From an uncultured Clostridia bacterium (GTDB taxonomy: Bacteria; Bacillota; Clostridia; RUG12999), in contig CAKVOK010000003.1 in the NCBI GenBank assembly GCA_934792465.1, positions 1-64,000 on the forward strand: a stretch of 64,000 bases of DNA, given 5' to 3'. Below are positions 28,808-38,751 of this stretch, piece by piece; the stretch's first letter is position 1; each line of letters begins with the position of its first letter. The notes under the pieces were generated by a model. That model saw only the letters and a list, made by a program, of their open reading frames with translations. It ran no database searches and was not told the origin of the DNA. Both the position numbers and the translations under genes were made by a program.

Positions 28808-30553
28808 ATGATTATTTCAAAATTCAAAAACAAATACGGGCGGAACAGCCAGCTTCTGAAAAACTTTGTAAAATTCATGATATTTATTCTTGTTTTGTGC
28901 GTAGCTGTGAATGTGTTGGTATACCGAAATATGCGCAGCGTTATGGACGAACGTCTGGCGAGGGAGAATTATTCGGAAACAAAAAGGATTGCCGATACGA
29001 CGGAATCCATTTTCCGTGAAGTAGAATTTATATTGCAATATATTTCGGATAATAAATATATCCAGACTTATATAATGTCGCCCGAACCCGAACAGCTGAT
29101 ATATGATATAAACAGCAAGGTATTGGACGAAATATCTATGTTTTCGGTGATATACAATTACATAGATTCGATATATATTTATTCGGAGCAAAAGGGCAGA
29201 GTGTTCGTGACCGACGGGGAAAAATCCATACAGGATTTCCCGGACAAAAACTGGGAAGAAAAATATGCGGAGCTTGACGGGAAATCGGCGGCAATATGGT
29301 TCAGAAAAAAGAATGATATGTATCCGTATGTGTATACTTTTATGAATAAAATATCATACAACGGTACGGCAGGAGCGGTTATCGTAAATATTAATCCGGA
29401 AAAGATAAAATCCCTCAACAGCGATTACGACGATTCCATGAGTATTTATTTGGTAAGCGGTGACGGAAAGATAATATACAGCGGCAGCCAGACGGAAATA
29501 TATAAGTCTGCCGATTCGATGCCGCTTCTGAAAGAGGTACTGGGAGGTACTAAGGAAAATTATATTACGGACAATTCAAAATCCGGTACGGCAGCTGTCG
29601 CAAAAGTGAAGTCGGATTATTACGATGTCACGTATATTTCGGTTTCGGAACTTGAAAATTATAAGCAGGAGCTTGTTCCGATATGGAGCGTGCTGCTTAT
29701 TATAATGCTGTTTGCGGTTCTGATAGGATTCGTTATGGCGGCAGTGTTTGCCGTCAGCACATACAAACCTATCGAAGATATTATAGAGGTATTGGAACGG
29801 CCGGAATCATGGACGGAGGACAGAAAAGACAGCGGAGAAATATTGTACATAGTTTCAAAGATAATATCCACGATTCAGACGAACGAAAAGCTTGCGGAGG
29901 AATTTAACAAGCAGCTCGGTGTGCTGAACAGAACGTATGCATATGCATTGCAGGTTCAGATAAATCCGCATTTTTTGTTTAATACACTGAATACGATAAA
30001 CCTTATGATACTGGACGACTGCGGACCGGGGCAGAGAAGCTCGAAAACACTTGTGGCACTTTCCAAACTGCTGCGTTTCGGACTGGAAAGCGATGAGAAA
30101 TTCGTAACCGTAAAAAAAGAAGCGGAATACGCAAATGTATATATTAATATTCTGAAAACGAGATATACGGATTTGTTTGAAGTGCGGTTCGATATAGATG
30201 AAGAAATCAAGGAAAAGCGTATATTGAAGCTGTGCTTGCAGCCGCTCATAGAAAATTCGGTGAATCACGGAATAATAGAAAAAGGCAGTGGCGGCATGAT
30301 AGATATAGATATACACGGGTCGGACGGAATGCTGGAGGTAAGCGTTGCGGACAACGGCGTCGGCATGAATACCGGGGATTTGAAACGCCTGAAAGAATAT
30401 ATCTATTCGGAGCAGGAAATAGACGGAAAGCAAATAGGAATCAAAAACGTAAGGCAGCGTATTAAACTGCTGTACGGTGAGGAATACGACGTGGAAATCA
30501 CAGCAGCGGAAGGTGCAGGAATGAAAATCAGCTTTAAAGTACCTATAATATGA
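28808..30553 (+). CDS. YesM-type sensor histidine kinase (second)
   Basis: The protein has 581 residues. Membrane segments at about 22-40 and about 295-320 enclose an extracellular dCACHE-like sensor. Then come a HAMP-like stretch, QINPHFLFNTLNTIN with the phosphoacceptor His, the N-box QPLIENSVNHGI and the G-box VADNGVGMN. It is co-transcribed with the regulator at 27362-28804 (order regulator-kinase, opposite to the first pair). It is followed directly by a strong terminator-like stem. The signal is unknown, probably an extracellular oligosaccharide. Confidence 0.92.
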   Translation: MIISKFKNKYGRNSQLLKNFVKFMIFILVLCVAVNVLVYRNMRSVMDERLARENYSETKRIADTTESIFREVEFILQYISDNKYIQTYIMSPEPEQLIYDINSKVLDEISMFSVIYNYIDSIYIYSEQKGRVFVTDGEKSIQDFPDKNWEEKYAELDGKSAAIWFRKKNDMYPYVYTFMNKISYNGTAGAVIVNINPEKIKSLNSDYDDSMSIYLVSGDGKIIYSGSQTEIYKSADSMPLLKEVLGGTKENYITDNSKSGTAAVAKVKSDYYDVTYISVSELENYKQELVPIWSVLLIIMLFAVLIGFVMAAVFAVSTYKPIEDIIEVLERPESWTEDRKDSGEILYIVSKIISTIQTNEKLAEEFNKQLGVLNRTYAYALQVQINPHFLFNTLNTINLMILDDCGPGQRSSKTLVALSKLLRFGLESDEKFVTVKKEAEYANVYINILKTRYTDLFEVRFDIDEEIKEKRILKLCLQPLIENSVNHGIIEKGSGGMIDIDIHGSDGMLEVSVADNGVGMNTGDLKRLKEYIYSEQEIDGKQIGIKNVRQRIKLLYGEEYDVEITAAEGAGMKISFKVPII

Positions 30554-30599
30554 AAAATCGTTACATTGGTCACCATCAGTCACCAATGTAACGATTTTT
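30553..30599 (+). terminator. Strong stem-loop after the second kinase gene
   Basis: A perfect 18-bp stem (30553-30570 with 30582-30599) starts inside the stop codon and ends in TTTTT. The loop region contains GTCACCA twice, 10 bp apart (30569-30575 and 30579-30585). It is a terminator for the regulator-kinase transcript. Because it lies 3 nt before the next -35 box, it could also serve as an operator. Confidence 0.75.
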
Positions 30600-30602
30600 C
30601 AC

Positions 30603-30632
30603 TTTACACCGCAATGCGTTATGGTATATAAT
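30603..30632 (+). promoter_or_regulatory. Promoter of operon 4
   Basis: TTTACA (30603-30608), 18-bp spacer, TATAAT (30627-30632). It starts the transcript of the genes from 30666 to about 52600. The ATG at 30621 in the permease frame lies inside it and is not the start. Confidence 0.7.
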
Positions 30633-30665
30633 AATAGTGTATCAAAACGTAATGGGGGTATTAAT

Positions 30666-31619
30666 GTGGAAACGGCAACAAAAGGGGCAACATACACAGG
30701 GAAAAAGAAAAGGCTGAATCACACATTCAGAGATAATATGGAACTGTCGCTTCTGGCACTTCCGGGAATTATATTGTTTTTTATATTCAACTATCTTCCT
30801 ATGTACGGAATTATAGTTGCGTTCAAAAGATTCAATCCGAATGCGGGTATATGGCACAGCGAATGGGTCGGAATCAAAAATTTTGAATTTTTCTTTACAT
30901 CACAGGACGCATGGAGAATAACGAGAAATACAGTGCTGTACAGCCTGGATTTCATGACGCTCGGACTGGTTTGTGCGGTTGCGATAGCACTTCTGCTGTA
31001 TAATCTGAAAAGCCGAATAGGCGTTAAGGTATACAATACCGTAATGATACTGCCGAAATTCCTGTCGATGGTACTCATTTCGTTTATAGTATATTCAATA
31101 CTCAATCCCACATCGGGTATTTTAAATCAGTTTATAAAGGCGCTCGGCGGCAAGGGCGATACAGACTGGTATTCCAAGCCGGAGGCATGGCCGATAATCC
31201 TTACGGTTGTACATATATGGCAGGTTGTCGGTATGAACTCAATCGTGTATTATGCAGCGCTTATGGGAATTGACGATTCGCTTTTTGAAGCTGCAAAGAT
31301 AGACGGTGCGACGAAATGGGAGCAGACAAGATATATTTCGATTCCGCATCTTACAAACATCATGGTTATAACTACGATACTGGCATTCGGAAACCTGTTC
31401 AACGGCGATTTCGGATTGTTTTATCAGACAACGCGTGACGTAGGTACGCTTTATCCCACAACGGATATTATTTCGACCTATACGTTCAGAGGACTTATGG
31501 GAGGCAACATGGAGGTTGCCGCAGCGGTAGGACTGTTCCAGTCCGTGGTCGGACTCATTCTCGTGGTATCGGCGAACCTTATAGTTAAAAAGATAAGTCC
31601 GGAAAACAGTCTGTTTTAG
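30666..31619 (+). CDS. ABC sugar importer permease, LplB type (second importer)
   Basis: The protein is 317 residues from GTG 30666, 7 nt after GGGGG (30654-30658). A Lys-rich N-terminal tail precedes about six membrane segments. The EAA loop EAAKIDGATKWEQ lies near residue 215. LALPGIILFFIFNYLPMYG is typical of LplB. It is a paralogue of the permease at 3843-4739 and pairs with the permease at 31779. No ATPase is nearby. Confidence 0.9.
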   Translation: METATKGATYTGKKKRLNHTFRDNMELSLLALPGIILFFIFNYLPMYGIIVAFKRFNPNAGIWHSEWVGIKNFEFFFTSQDAWRITRNTVLYSLDFMTLGLVCAVAIALLLYNLKSRIGVKVYNTVMILPKFLSMVLISFIVYSILNPTSGILNQFIKALGGKGDTDWYSKPEAWPIILTVVHIWQVVGMNSIVYYAALMGIDDSLFEAAKIDGATKWEQTRYISIPHLTNIMVITTILAFGNLFNGDFGLFYQTTRDVGTLYPTTDIISTYTFRGLMGGNMEVAAAVGLFQSVVGLILVVSANLIVKKISPENSLF

Positions 31620-31652
31620 TTTTGAGAGGAAAAGTTTGAAATAAAATTGCCC

Positions 31653-31758
31653 ACAGCACTGCTTTTTGCTCGGGGCGGTACACAGGTACAGCACCGCTCG
31701 CCGCAAAGCAGCACTCTGAACAATTCTCTTGCAAACTTGGTTTTGTGCCTTGCGGCAC
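31653..31758 (+). other. Structured, GC-richer gap between the two permease genes
   Basis: The 159-nt gap holds an imperfect long inverted repeat (about 31653-31679 with 31688-31715, sharing CTGCTTT/AAAGCAG and GCGGT/ACCGC) and a perfect 5-bp GTGCC/GGCAC stem at 31745-31758. Neighbouring genes in these operons are usually 5-30 nt apart, so this gap is unusual. It may be an inserted small element or an mRNA-processing site. Confidence 0.45.
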
Positions 31759-31778
31759 GGAAAGGAATGGTTATAAGC

Positions 31779-32657
31779 ATGGAAAAAAGATTCGGCATGG
31801 GACAGCTGCTTTTGCATTTGTTCTTTATAATACTTTGCATTACATATATAGTTCCGTTCATACTGGTAATATCAATATCAATATCGAGCGAGGACGCCAT
31901 AAGACAATTCGGCTACAGAATAATTCCGAAAGCGATAGACTTTGCGGCATACAGAGAGATTTTCAGGAACCCCGGTCAGCTGCTCGATTCGTATAAGGTT
32001 ACGATTATATTCACGGCACTGACAACGATTTTGGGCGTATTCGTAATGACGCTCATGGCATATCCGCTTTCAAGACCGAATTACAAGTTTAAGAAAATAC
32101 TTACGTTTTATATATTCTTTACGATGCTGTTCGGCGGCGGTCTTGTTCCGTCATATATTATAAATTCAACGTATCTGCATCTTGATAATACGATATGGAT
32201 TTATATTCTGCCGTCGCTTGTAAGCGCATGGAACATAATCATTATACGAACGTTTTTCCAGGGGCTGCCGGAGGGACTTGTAGAAGCGGCAAAGATAGAC
32301 GGTGCAAGCGAAATATATACATATTTTAAGATAATACTTCCGCTGTCAACGCCCGTTATAGCGACAATCGCATTTTTTGTGGTAATAGCAAAATGGAACG
32401 ACTGGAACACGGCGCTGATATATGTGCGTGAGCCGAGGCTTTATTCGCTTCAATATATGCTGCAAAAAATATTGAGAGAAGCGGATTTCGTAAACAATAT
32501 AGCGAAAGAGGGCGGTATGTTCCAGGATTATGAAATACCGACCGAAAGTATGAGATATGCTATGGCAATGCTTGCGGCAGGGCCTATGCTCATAGTATTC
32601 CCGTTTTTTCAGAAATACTTTGCGAGCGGACTGACGGTAGGTGCAATCAAAGGATAA
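31779..32657 (+). CDS. ABC sugar importer permease, YtcP/LplC type (second importer)
   Basis: The protein is 292 residues from ATG 31779; ATG 31767 is the alternative and adds MVIS. The frame stays open further upstream, but that part translates the structured gap and is unlikely to be protein. It has six membrane segments, an EAA loop VEAAKIDGASEIY, and the signature C-terminus FFQKYFASGLTVGAIKG. It is the partner of the LplB-type permease at 30666. Confidence 0.88.
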   Translation: MEKRFGMGQLLLHLFFIILCITYIVPFILVISISISSEDAIRQFGYRIIPKAIDFAAYREIFRNPGQLLDSYKVTIIFTALTTILGVFVMTLMAYPLSRPNYKFKKILTFYIFFTMLFGGGLVPSYIINSTYLHLDNTIWIYILPSLVSAWNIIIIRTFFQGLPEGLVEAAKIDGASEIYTYFKIILPLSTPVIATIAFFVVIAKWNDWNTALIYVREPRLYSLQYMLQKILREADFVNNIAKEGGMFQDYEIPTESMRYAMAMLAAGPMLIVFPFFQKYFASGLTVGAIKG

Positions 32658-32750
32658 ATATGTACTTAAAGATTTCTTGTCATTTTGTCCTGCGGCAGGA
32701 AATTTGAAAATAAATTATTAGCCGTGCAGGGAGGCGAAAGGAGATTTTTC

Positions 32751-34253
32751 ATGAAAAGAATTATTGCGTTAACAGCGGTGCTTGCGATTCTTTGCGGAAC
32801 GCTTGCAGGCTGCGGAAAAGGAAAAACTGCGGCGGAAAATGACGGAGGAGCGGTAAAACTGAAATGGGTAATGCCCGGACCGGGGAAACAGCTCGATTCG
32901 GAAGAGGTATGGAAAAAATTCAACGAGGAACTCGGAAAGGTTATTCCGAATCTTTCGGTGGAATTTGAAATTATCCCCACGGCGGATTATAAGCAGAAAT
33001 ATATGCTTATGCGTACCGGCCGTGAGGAAATGGATATAATCAGCACATATACACTGGATTTTTACAGCGAGGTTAAAAACGAATCGTTTATGAAGCTGAA
33101 CGATTTGATTGACAAACAGGCACCGGAGCTTAAAAAGCAGCTTCCCGAATGGCTATGGAGCTATTCGACGGTAAACGATAATATCTATTCGATACCGGTT
33201 TATCAGAGTATGCAGACGCAGGTGCAGGGCATAAGAACCCCGAAAGAATATGCCGACAAATACCTTGATGTCGAAAAGGCAAAAGAGGTTTTTTGGTCGA
33301 GCAAAACATTTACATCGGCAGGATACGACGTAATAGAAGATTATCTTAAAAAGCTTAAAGATAACGGCATGCTGGGACTTGGCTTTGAACCGGCTATATA
33401 TCCGCAGCAGGGATATGAGCAGTTTCTGAATCCGTATGCGATAAAGGTAGAGGATAAGCACCCGAAAGTTGTGAATATATGGCAGACACCCGAAGTTAAG
33501 GAATATTACGCAAAGGTTGCGGACTGGTATAAAAAAGGCTATATCAGAAAAGACATACTCAGCGTAAAGGATTCCACAAACGATAAGGGCAGAAAAGACG
33601 GATATACGGTTTGGCTCGACCAGACAATCAAAAATTCGGCGGAAAAAGATTCAAACAAATATAATATGCCGATAGAAGTAATACCGCTTCAGAATTATTT
33701 CTATATCCCGTCCACGGCGTCCGCAGGCGGCACGGCAATTTCTTCAAATTGCAAGCACCCGAACGAAGCAATTAAATTTATGGAGCTTATGAACACCGAC
33801 AAGGGCAAGGATTTGTACAGACTGCTTGTTTTCGGTATCGAGGGCAAGCATTATAAGAAAATTTCCGACGACAGAGCGGAAACTATAGGATATGTAGGTC
33901 AGGCAGGCTCTACCGCACCTTACGGAATGTTGAAATGGATTATAGGCAATACACAGCTTGCATTTGAAACACAGACGGAATTTGAGGGTTGGAACGATTA
34001 CGTATTCCATGAAATAAACGAAGATGGCGTAAAATCAAAGCTTATGGGATTCACACCGGATATAGACCCGATAAAGGCGAAATATTCGCAGGTTCTGACG
34101 GTGAAAGGCGAATATGCGTCGCTCGGAAGCGGCGCAATCGAGAATTACGAGCAGACATATAAGGAATATATGAATAAGCTTGAAATTGCCGGAAACCGGG
34201 AAATCATAGACGAGCTTCAGAAGCAGATTGATGAGTTCCTGAAAAATAAATAA
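32751..34253 (+). CDS. Extracellular solute-binding lipoprotein (second importer)
   Basis: The protein is 500 residues from ATG 32751, 7 nt after AAAGGAG. The lipoprotein signal ends at GTLAGC (Cys21). Body features such as VYQSMQTQVQGIRTPKEYADKY and the ending resemble DUF3502-type LplA binding proteins, a different subgroup from the 5716-7383 product. The ligand is thus likely different. It delivers oligosaccharide to the permeases at 30666 and 31779. It is followed by an SLH gene 20 nt later. Confidence 0.88.
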   Translation: MKRIIALTAVLAILCGTLAGCGKGKTAAENDGGAVKLKWVMPGPGKQLDSEEVWKKFNEELGKVIPNLSVEFEIIPTADYKQKYMLMRTGREEMDIISTYTLDFYSEVKNESFMKLNDLIDKQAPELKKQLPEWLWSYSTVNDNIYSIPVYQSMQTQVQGIRTPKEYADKYLDVEKAKEVFWSSKTFTSAGYDVIEDYLKKLKDNGMLGLGFEPAIYPQQGYEQFLNPYAIKVEDKHPKVVNIWQTPEVKEYYAKVADWYKKGYIRKDILSVKDSTNDKGRKDGYTVWLDQTIKNSAEKDSNKYNMPIEVIPLQNYFYIPSTASAGGTAISSNCKHPNEAIKFMELMNTDKGKDLYRLLVFGIEGKHYKKISDDRAETIGYVGQAGSTAPYGMLKWIIGNTQLAFETQTEFEGWNDYVFHEINEDGVKSKLMGFTPDIDPIKAKYSQVLTVKGEYASLGSGAIENYEQTYKEYMNKLEIAGNREIIDELQKQIDEFLKNK

Positions 34254-34273
34254 GGCATGATTTGGAGGAAATA

Positions 34274-35953
34274 ATGAAAAAAATATTAACAATGCTGACG
34301 GCACTGTGTTTAATATTCAATATATTCGTTTGCTTTGCGGAAAACGAAAACGGCATTTCAGCCGAAGCCGTAATCGAAAATGCCGAAGTAACGATAAGCG
34401 GCAGCGTAGTTCCGGTAGGGGAATACAGAATTACGGTATTTATATACAATCCGGGCAGCAAGGCTCCCTCCGGCGATGAGGGCAGCATAGCGGAAACCGC
34501 ATATTATATCGGACAGACAAAGACGGACGGAAACGGAAAATTTACGTTTGTTCGCAAACTGAGAGAAAAGGATTTATCCGGAAGCTACAGAGTTGTACTC
34601 GGTACGGAAAACGTATCACCGGCATTTGAAACCTCGTTTTTCTATGTCAGCGCAGGCGAGGAAGAAGGGCTTCTTAGGCTTGCGGCAAGCGCAGACGATT
34701 TGTTTGAATGTTTCAATTCGAGAGCAGATGTCATGGAAGCTATGGGTATGAAAACGGCGCAGTATGCCAATCTGACGGAAAATGATAAGAAGGACGTATG
34801 CGAGAAAGCGGCGGCGCAGAAGTATACAAACGGCGGCGAAGTTATAGCTGCCGCCAACGGATACATATGCGTTAAAACACTCAATATGTGCGTTTCGGCG
34901 GTGGAGGTCGGCAAAGTGCTTGCGGATTCGGCGGACGTTTTCGGAATAAATATTGAGATTGCGGATTATACCTCGGCAAAGGACAGTATAAACGAGCTTG
35001 TGCGCAAGTTGATACCGTATAAAAACGCTGAGGCACTCAAACTGAAATTTGAAACGGAATGTGCGATAAATGCGGTAAATACGGCGGTTTGGGGAGATAT
35101 TCCCGACGTATTTGAAAGATATTCGCAGCTCTTCCCGGGTCTTTTGAGCGGCAGCTATGCGTCACTTACCCCTTCCGCAAAAGGAAAGGTATGCGCAGAA
35201 CTGGCAGCTATGAATTTCAGCACAATAAACGAGATTATAACGGCATTCAACAACAGCGTATACAATAGCGGTGAAAAGGAATCGTCCGGTGGCGGAAGCT
35301 CCGGCGGTGGGGGAGGAAGCAAGAGCAGCTTCAGCTCCGGTATGACGCCGCTTCCTCAGCTCAAACCGGCAGAACCGATTACCAAAACTGATATAAATGA
35401 TGTGTTTTCGGATTTGGGAGAATACGGCTGGGCGATAAATAAGATAGATGAATTGTATGAAAAAGGCATAATAAACGGCGACGGCAACGGAAAATTCAAT
35501 CCGGAACTCAGCGTAACACGTGAGGAATTTGTTAAAATGCTGTGCCTTGCCGTGCTGAAAACCGATTATACGGAGGAATGTACGTTCGCCGATGTAAGCC
35601 GGAACGACTGGTATTATAAATATGTCGCTGCGGCGTGCAATGCAGGTATAGTAACAGGCATAGACGAAGAGAATTTCGGAAGCGGTATGTATATAACAAG
35701 ACAGGACGCAGCCGTCATGATATGCAGAGCGCTGGAAGCGTCGGGAATACCGATAAGTGCGGACGGCGAAAATGCGGTGTTTGACGATTCGGAAAGCATT
35801 GCGGACTATGCGGTGCAGGCGGTGGCGGCAATGAAAAAGCTTAGGATTATAAACGGAATGGGCGACAACAGATTTTGCCCCGAAGAGCTTTGTACAAGGG
35901 CGCAGGCTGCCGTGATTTTCGGAAATACAATAGATACTGTTGAGGCGAACTGA
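34274..35953 (+). CDS. Secreted Ig-like and helical-stalk protein with C-terminal SLH anchor
   Basis: The protein is 559 residues from ATG 34274, 5 nt after GGAGG. Parts: signal peptide 1-23; Ig-like domain about 30-128; helical stalk about 130-335; Gly/Ser linker about 338-360; three SLH repeats about 375-550 (GIINGDGNGKFNP, GIVTGIDEENFGS, RIINGMGDNRFCP). The architecture equals the last third of the 2057-residue protein without its catalytic and ConA domains, and its place after the binding-protein gene is the same. It may present binding surfaces or connect the importer to the S-layer. No catalytic residues are seen. Confidence 0.78.
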   Translation: MKKILTMLTALCLIFNIFVCFAENENGISAEAVIENAEVTISGSVVPVGEYRITVFIYNPGSKAPSGDEGSIAETAYYIGQTKTDGNGKFTFVRKLREKDLSGSYRVVLGTENVSPAFETSFFYVSAGEEEGLLRLAASADDLFECFNSRADVMEAMGMKTAQYANLTENDKKDVCEKAAAQKYTNGGEVIAAANGYICVKTLNMCVSAVEVGKVLADSADVFGINIEIADYTSAKDSINELVRKLIPYKNAEALKLKFETECAINAVNTAVWGDIPDVFERYSQLFPGLLSGSYASLTPSAKGKVCAELAAMNFSTINEIITAFNNSVYNSGEKESSGGGSSGGGGGSKSSFSSGMTPLPQLKPAEPITKTDINDVFSDLGEYGWAINKIDELYEKGIINGDGNGKFNPELSVTREEFVKMLCLAVLKTDYTEECTFADVSRNDWYYKYVAAACNAGIVTGIDEENFGSGMYITRQDAAVMICRALEASGIPISADGENAVFDDSESIADYAVQAVAAMKKLRIINGMGDNRFCPEELCTRAQAAVIFGNTIDTVEAN

Positions 35954-36027
35954 CGGCAAAACAGTAAAATACCTTATCCGCCCACGGTAAGGAAAGTATA
36001 AAAAATCAGTTTGTGGGCAGAAAGGCT

Positions 36028-38739
36028 ATGGTAATCTGTATGAAAAGAATTTTACCGATTATTATGATATTTATTTTCATATTTTGCACATTGCCTGCCG
36101 GAGCTGCGTTTGTCGATACGGATTCGACCTACTACGAGGAAACGGTAAATCTGTTGGAAGCACTCGGAATTATGGAGGGCAATGCGGACGGCAGCTTCGA
36201 TGCAACGGCAGGAATCACACGTGCCGGGGCAGCTATGGCGGCGGCACGCCTGAAAGGCTATGACGGCGGCAATGCGAATACGGCGATATATTTCAGCGAC
36301 GTACCGGAAAACAGCGAAGCGTTTGCGGAAATATCGTTTTTGGCAAGCGCAGGTATAATAGGCGGAGATAAGAACGGAAAATATTTTCCGCAGGATATAC
36401 TGACGTACAACGAAGCGGCGAAGCTTCTTGTGGCTGTGCTGGGATATGATTATTATGCGGAATATAAGGGCGGATATCCGAAAGGATATGTGGCTGTGGC
36501 ATATGAAAAAAATATATTCGGAAACGTGAGCATAGGCGATTTCAATGCGATTACAAGAGGGGAATTTGCGCTTGCGGTGAAAAATTGTCTGAACGCCAAG
36601 CCTGCCGACAAGATTATGGTAAACGGCGCAGTCAAGGTGAGAGAAAAAGACGAAACTCTGCTTTACGATATGTTTGGAGTACGCAAGCTGACGGCGCAGA
36701 TTACGGACGTCGGCACAACGGCACTGTACGGAGAATCGAGCATAGGCAAAAATTATATTGCGGCGGGAAACGACACGTATCATACGAACGGTATGAACCT
36801 GAAACCGCTGCTCGGATATACGGCGGATATTTATTATACCGATGACAGAGATTTGGGGAACGTATGCGTTTACGCTGCGAAAACGGCAGGCAGTAACAAT
36901 GTTGTCACGATTTACGCACAGGATATTGTAAGTGCGGATATGGACGGGATTGTATACAGCGGCAGCAACGACAAAAACAAAACGGAGGCTCTCGGACGCA
37001 GCATTGCGTTTATATACAACGGTACGGCAAAGCCTAAGTATACGAAAGAGGATTTGCGGCCGGATTCGGGAAAAATTGTCTTGATTGACAGTGATGATGA
37101 CGGAATTACGGACGTTGTTTCCGTTACGTCGTATGTAAATTATTTCGTAAAATCGGCATCGGCATACGAAAAGGTCATATACGATACATATGAAATGCCT
37201 CCGCTCGATTTGTCCGGCGACGATACGGAAATTACAATAGAAAAAGACGGCAAAAAAGCGGAATTTGACGAAATCAAGCAGGATTCAATCATAATGGCTG
37301 CGGCAGACGCCGAAAAGACTATAGTGACTAAACAGGGAAAAAGAATACGTGCCGTAGATGTCGATAATGCGAAAAACATACATATTATCATATCTACGAA
37401 AACCGTTTCCGGCGAAGTCACTGCGGTAGACGAATCGGACGGAAAATTTGAAGTGAACGGCGAGATGTACGGCATTGCGAAGAATTTCCCGAACGGCAAG
37501 GTGGAACTTGGCGACAAGGGTGTATTCAGAATGGATATGAATTATGAGCTTGCCGGCGTTACGCCTATGGCGAACCTGGGTACGCAATACGGATTTTTGC
37601 TGGAAGCGGCAACGAAAGGCGGTTTGTCCGATACGGCGGAATTTAAGCTTGTGGATATTGCCGGCAACGAAAAAATATATAAAGGTGCAAAAAAGATAAA
37701 ATTTGACCGCAGACCGGGTCTGCTGAACGGCGAAAAGGTTGTGGAGGCTTTGGCAGGCGAGGGCGGTTCCGTACAGGAGCTTATCGAATACGAAGTAAAT
37801 GAAGAGGGCTTGATAAGCCTTATAAACCGTGCGAAAGACGCAACGGCAGAGGGATATGACAATGCGAATTTCTCGTTGGATTATATAAACAACAAGGCAC
37901 TTTACGACGGTACATACCATTATTTCGATACGAAATTCGCCGTAAACCGTGAAAATTCAACCGTGTTCTTTATAAGTCGAAACGAGGGCGAGAGATATAC
38001 GGCGGAAAACGTAAAAATCGGCAGCTACACGGCGTTTGCACATGATAATTATTACGACCTCAAAGGCTATGAGGCGGACGAGGTCGGCATGATGACGATT
38101 ATGGTTATAAACAAAACGTTTGCCAATTCCGTGGATAAACAGAAATCGCCTATTGCCGTTGTGGATAAGATTGTGAGCGTGCTGAACAGCGACGGCGATG
38201 AAGCGTATAAATGCTATGCGTATGTAGACGGCGTGCGCCAGGGAATAGTATTCGGCCCGGACGCTAAGAAAGCCGATTACGAGGAAAACTATTTCAAGGA
38301 ATATGAATTCAGCGGAAAGATAAAATCGCCGGCGGATTTCAGACGAGGCGATATATTCCAATACGATACGGACAACAAAGGCGAAATCTCCGTATATGCT
38401 CCGCTGTTTCTGGCGAACGAGCACAATAAGTCCGAAACGCTGGAAATGCAGACGAAGCAGTATAAATCTTTCCAGACCATTCTGGGCGATGCGGTATGCG
38501 CAACAAGCCTGTTTGTGAGAATCAATTATCACAATGCGGTAAACGACAGCGACGAAACAAGAATGGTAAGCATAAGGAACAAGAAAGTTGTAATGTATGA
38601 TAAGGCGGCGGATAAGCTTGTGATCGCTTCTCCGGCGGATATACGAACTCTGGAGCAGACGAAGGATTCGGGAAAGCCGGCGAAATTCTTCTTTAAGATG
38701 TATCAGGGAACGGTAACGGGATTTTATGTGATACAGTAA
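36028..38739 (+). CDS. Large secreted protein with N-terminal SLH repeats (second)
   Basis: The protein is 903 residues from ATG 36028; ATG 36040 (MKRILPIIM) gives the same signal peptide and may be the real start, and neither has ideal Shine-Dalgarno spacing. SLH-type repeats cover about 30-195 (FVDTDSTYYEETVNLLEALG, FSDVPENSEAFAEISFLASA, then a degenerate third). The other 700 residues are beta-rich, without a recognised domain. Shared landmarks with the 13589-16426 product (GGYPKGY, DSDDDGITDVV, GDIFQYDT) show they are paralogues. GCCCAC (35980-35985) and GTGGGC (36013-36018) could pair across the upstream leader and mask ribosome entry. The role is unknown, probably an S-layer-associated scaffold. 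Confidence 0.72.
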   Translation: MVICMKRILPIIMIFIFIFCTLPAGAAFVDTDSTYYEETVNLLEALGIMEGNADGSFDATAGITRAGAAMAAARLKGYDGGNANTAIYFSDVPENSEAFAEISFLASAGIIGGDKNGKYFPQDILTYNEAAKLLVAVLGYDYYAEYKGGYPKGYVAVAYEKNIFGNVSIGDFNAITRGEFALAVKNCLNAKPADKIMVNGAVKVREKDETLLYDMFGVRKLTAQITDVGTTALYGESSIGKNYIAAGNDTYHTNGMNLKPLLGYTADIYYTDDRDLGNVCVYAAKTAGSNNVVTIYAQDIVSADMDGIVYSGSNDKNKTEALGRSIAFIYNGTAKPKYTKEDLRPDSGKIVLIDSDDDGITDVVSVTSYVNYFVKSASAYEKVIYDTYEMPPLDLSGDDTEITIEKDGKKAEFDEIKQDSIIMAAADAEKTIVTKQGKRIRAVDVDNAKNIHIIISTKTVSGEVTAVDESDGKFEVNGEMYGIAKNFPNGKVELGDKGVFRMDMNYELAGVTPMANLGTQYGFLLEAATKGGLSDTAEFKLVDIAGNEKIYKGAKKIKFDRRPGLLNGEKVVEALAGEGGSVQELIEYEVNEEGLISLINRAKDATAEGYDNANFSLDYINNKALYDGTYHYFDTKFAVNRENSTVFFISRNEGERYTAENVKIGSYTAFAHDNYYDLKGYEADEVGMMTIMVINKTFANSVDKQKSPIAVVDKIVSVLNSDGDEAYKCYAYVDGVRQGIVFGPDAKKADYEENYFKEYEFSGKIKSPADFRRGDIFQYDTDNKGEISVYAPLFLANEHNKSETLEMQTKQYKSFQTILGDAVCATSLFVRINYHNAVNDSDETRMVSIRNKKVVMYDKAADKLVIASPADIRTLEQTKDSGKPAKFFFKMYQGTVTGFYVIQ

Positions 38740-38751
38740 GGAGGGAGCAAA

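Noticed and set aside
30553..30602. Copy of the ATGTNAAAAANTT operator before operon 4
   Set aside because: ATGTAACGATTTT at 30586 has the same 4-nt gap to -35 but three mismatches and no partner 21 bp upstream, and it is part of the terminator stem.
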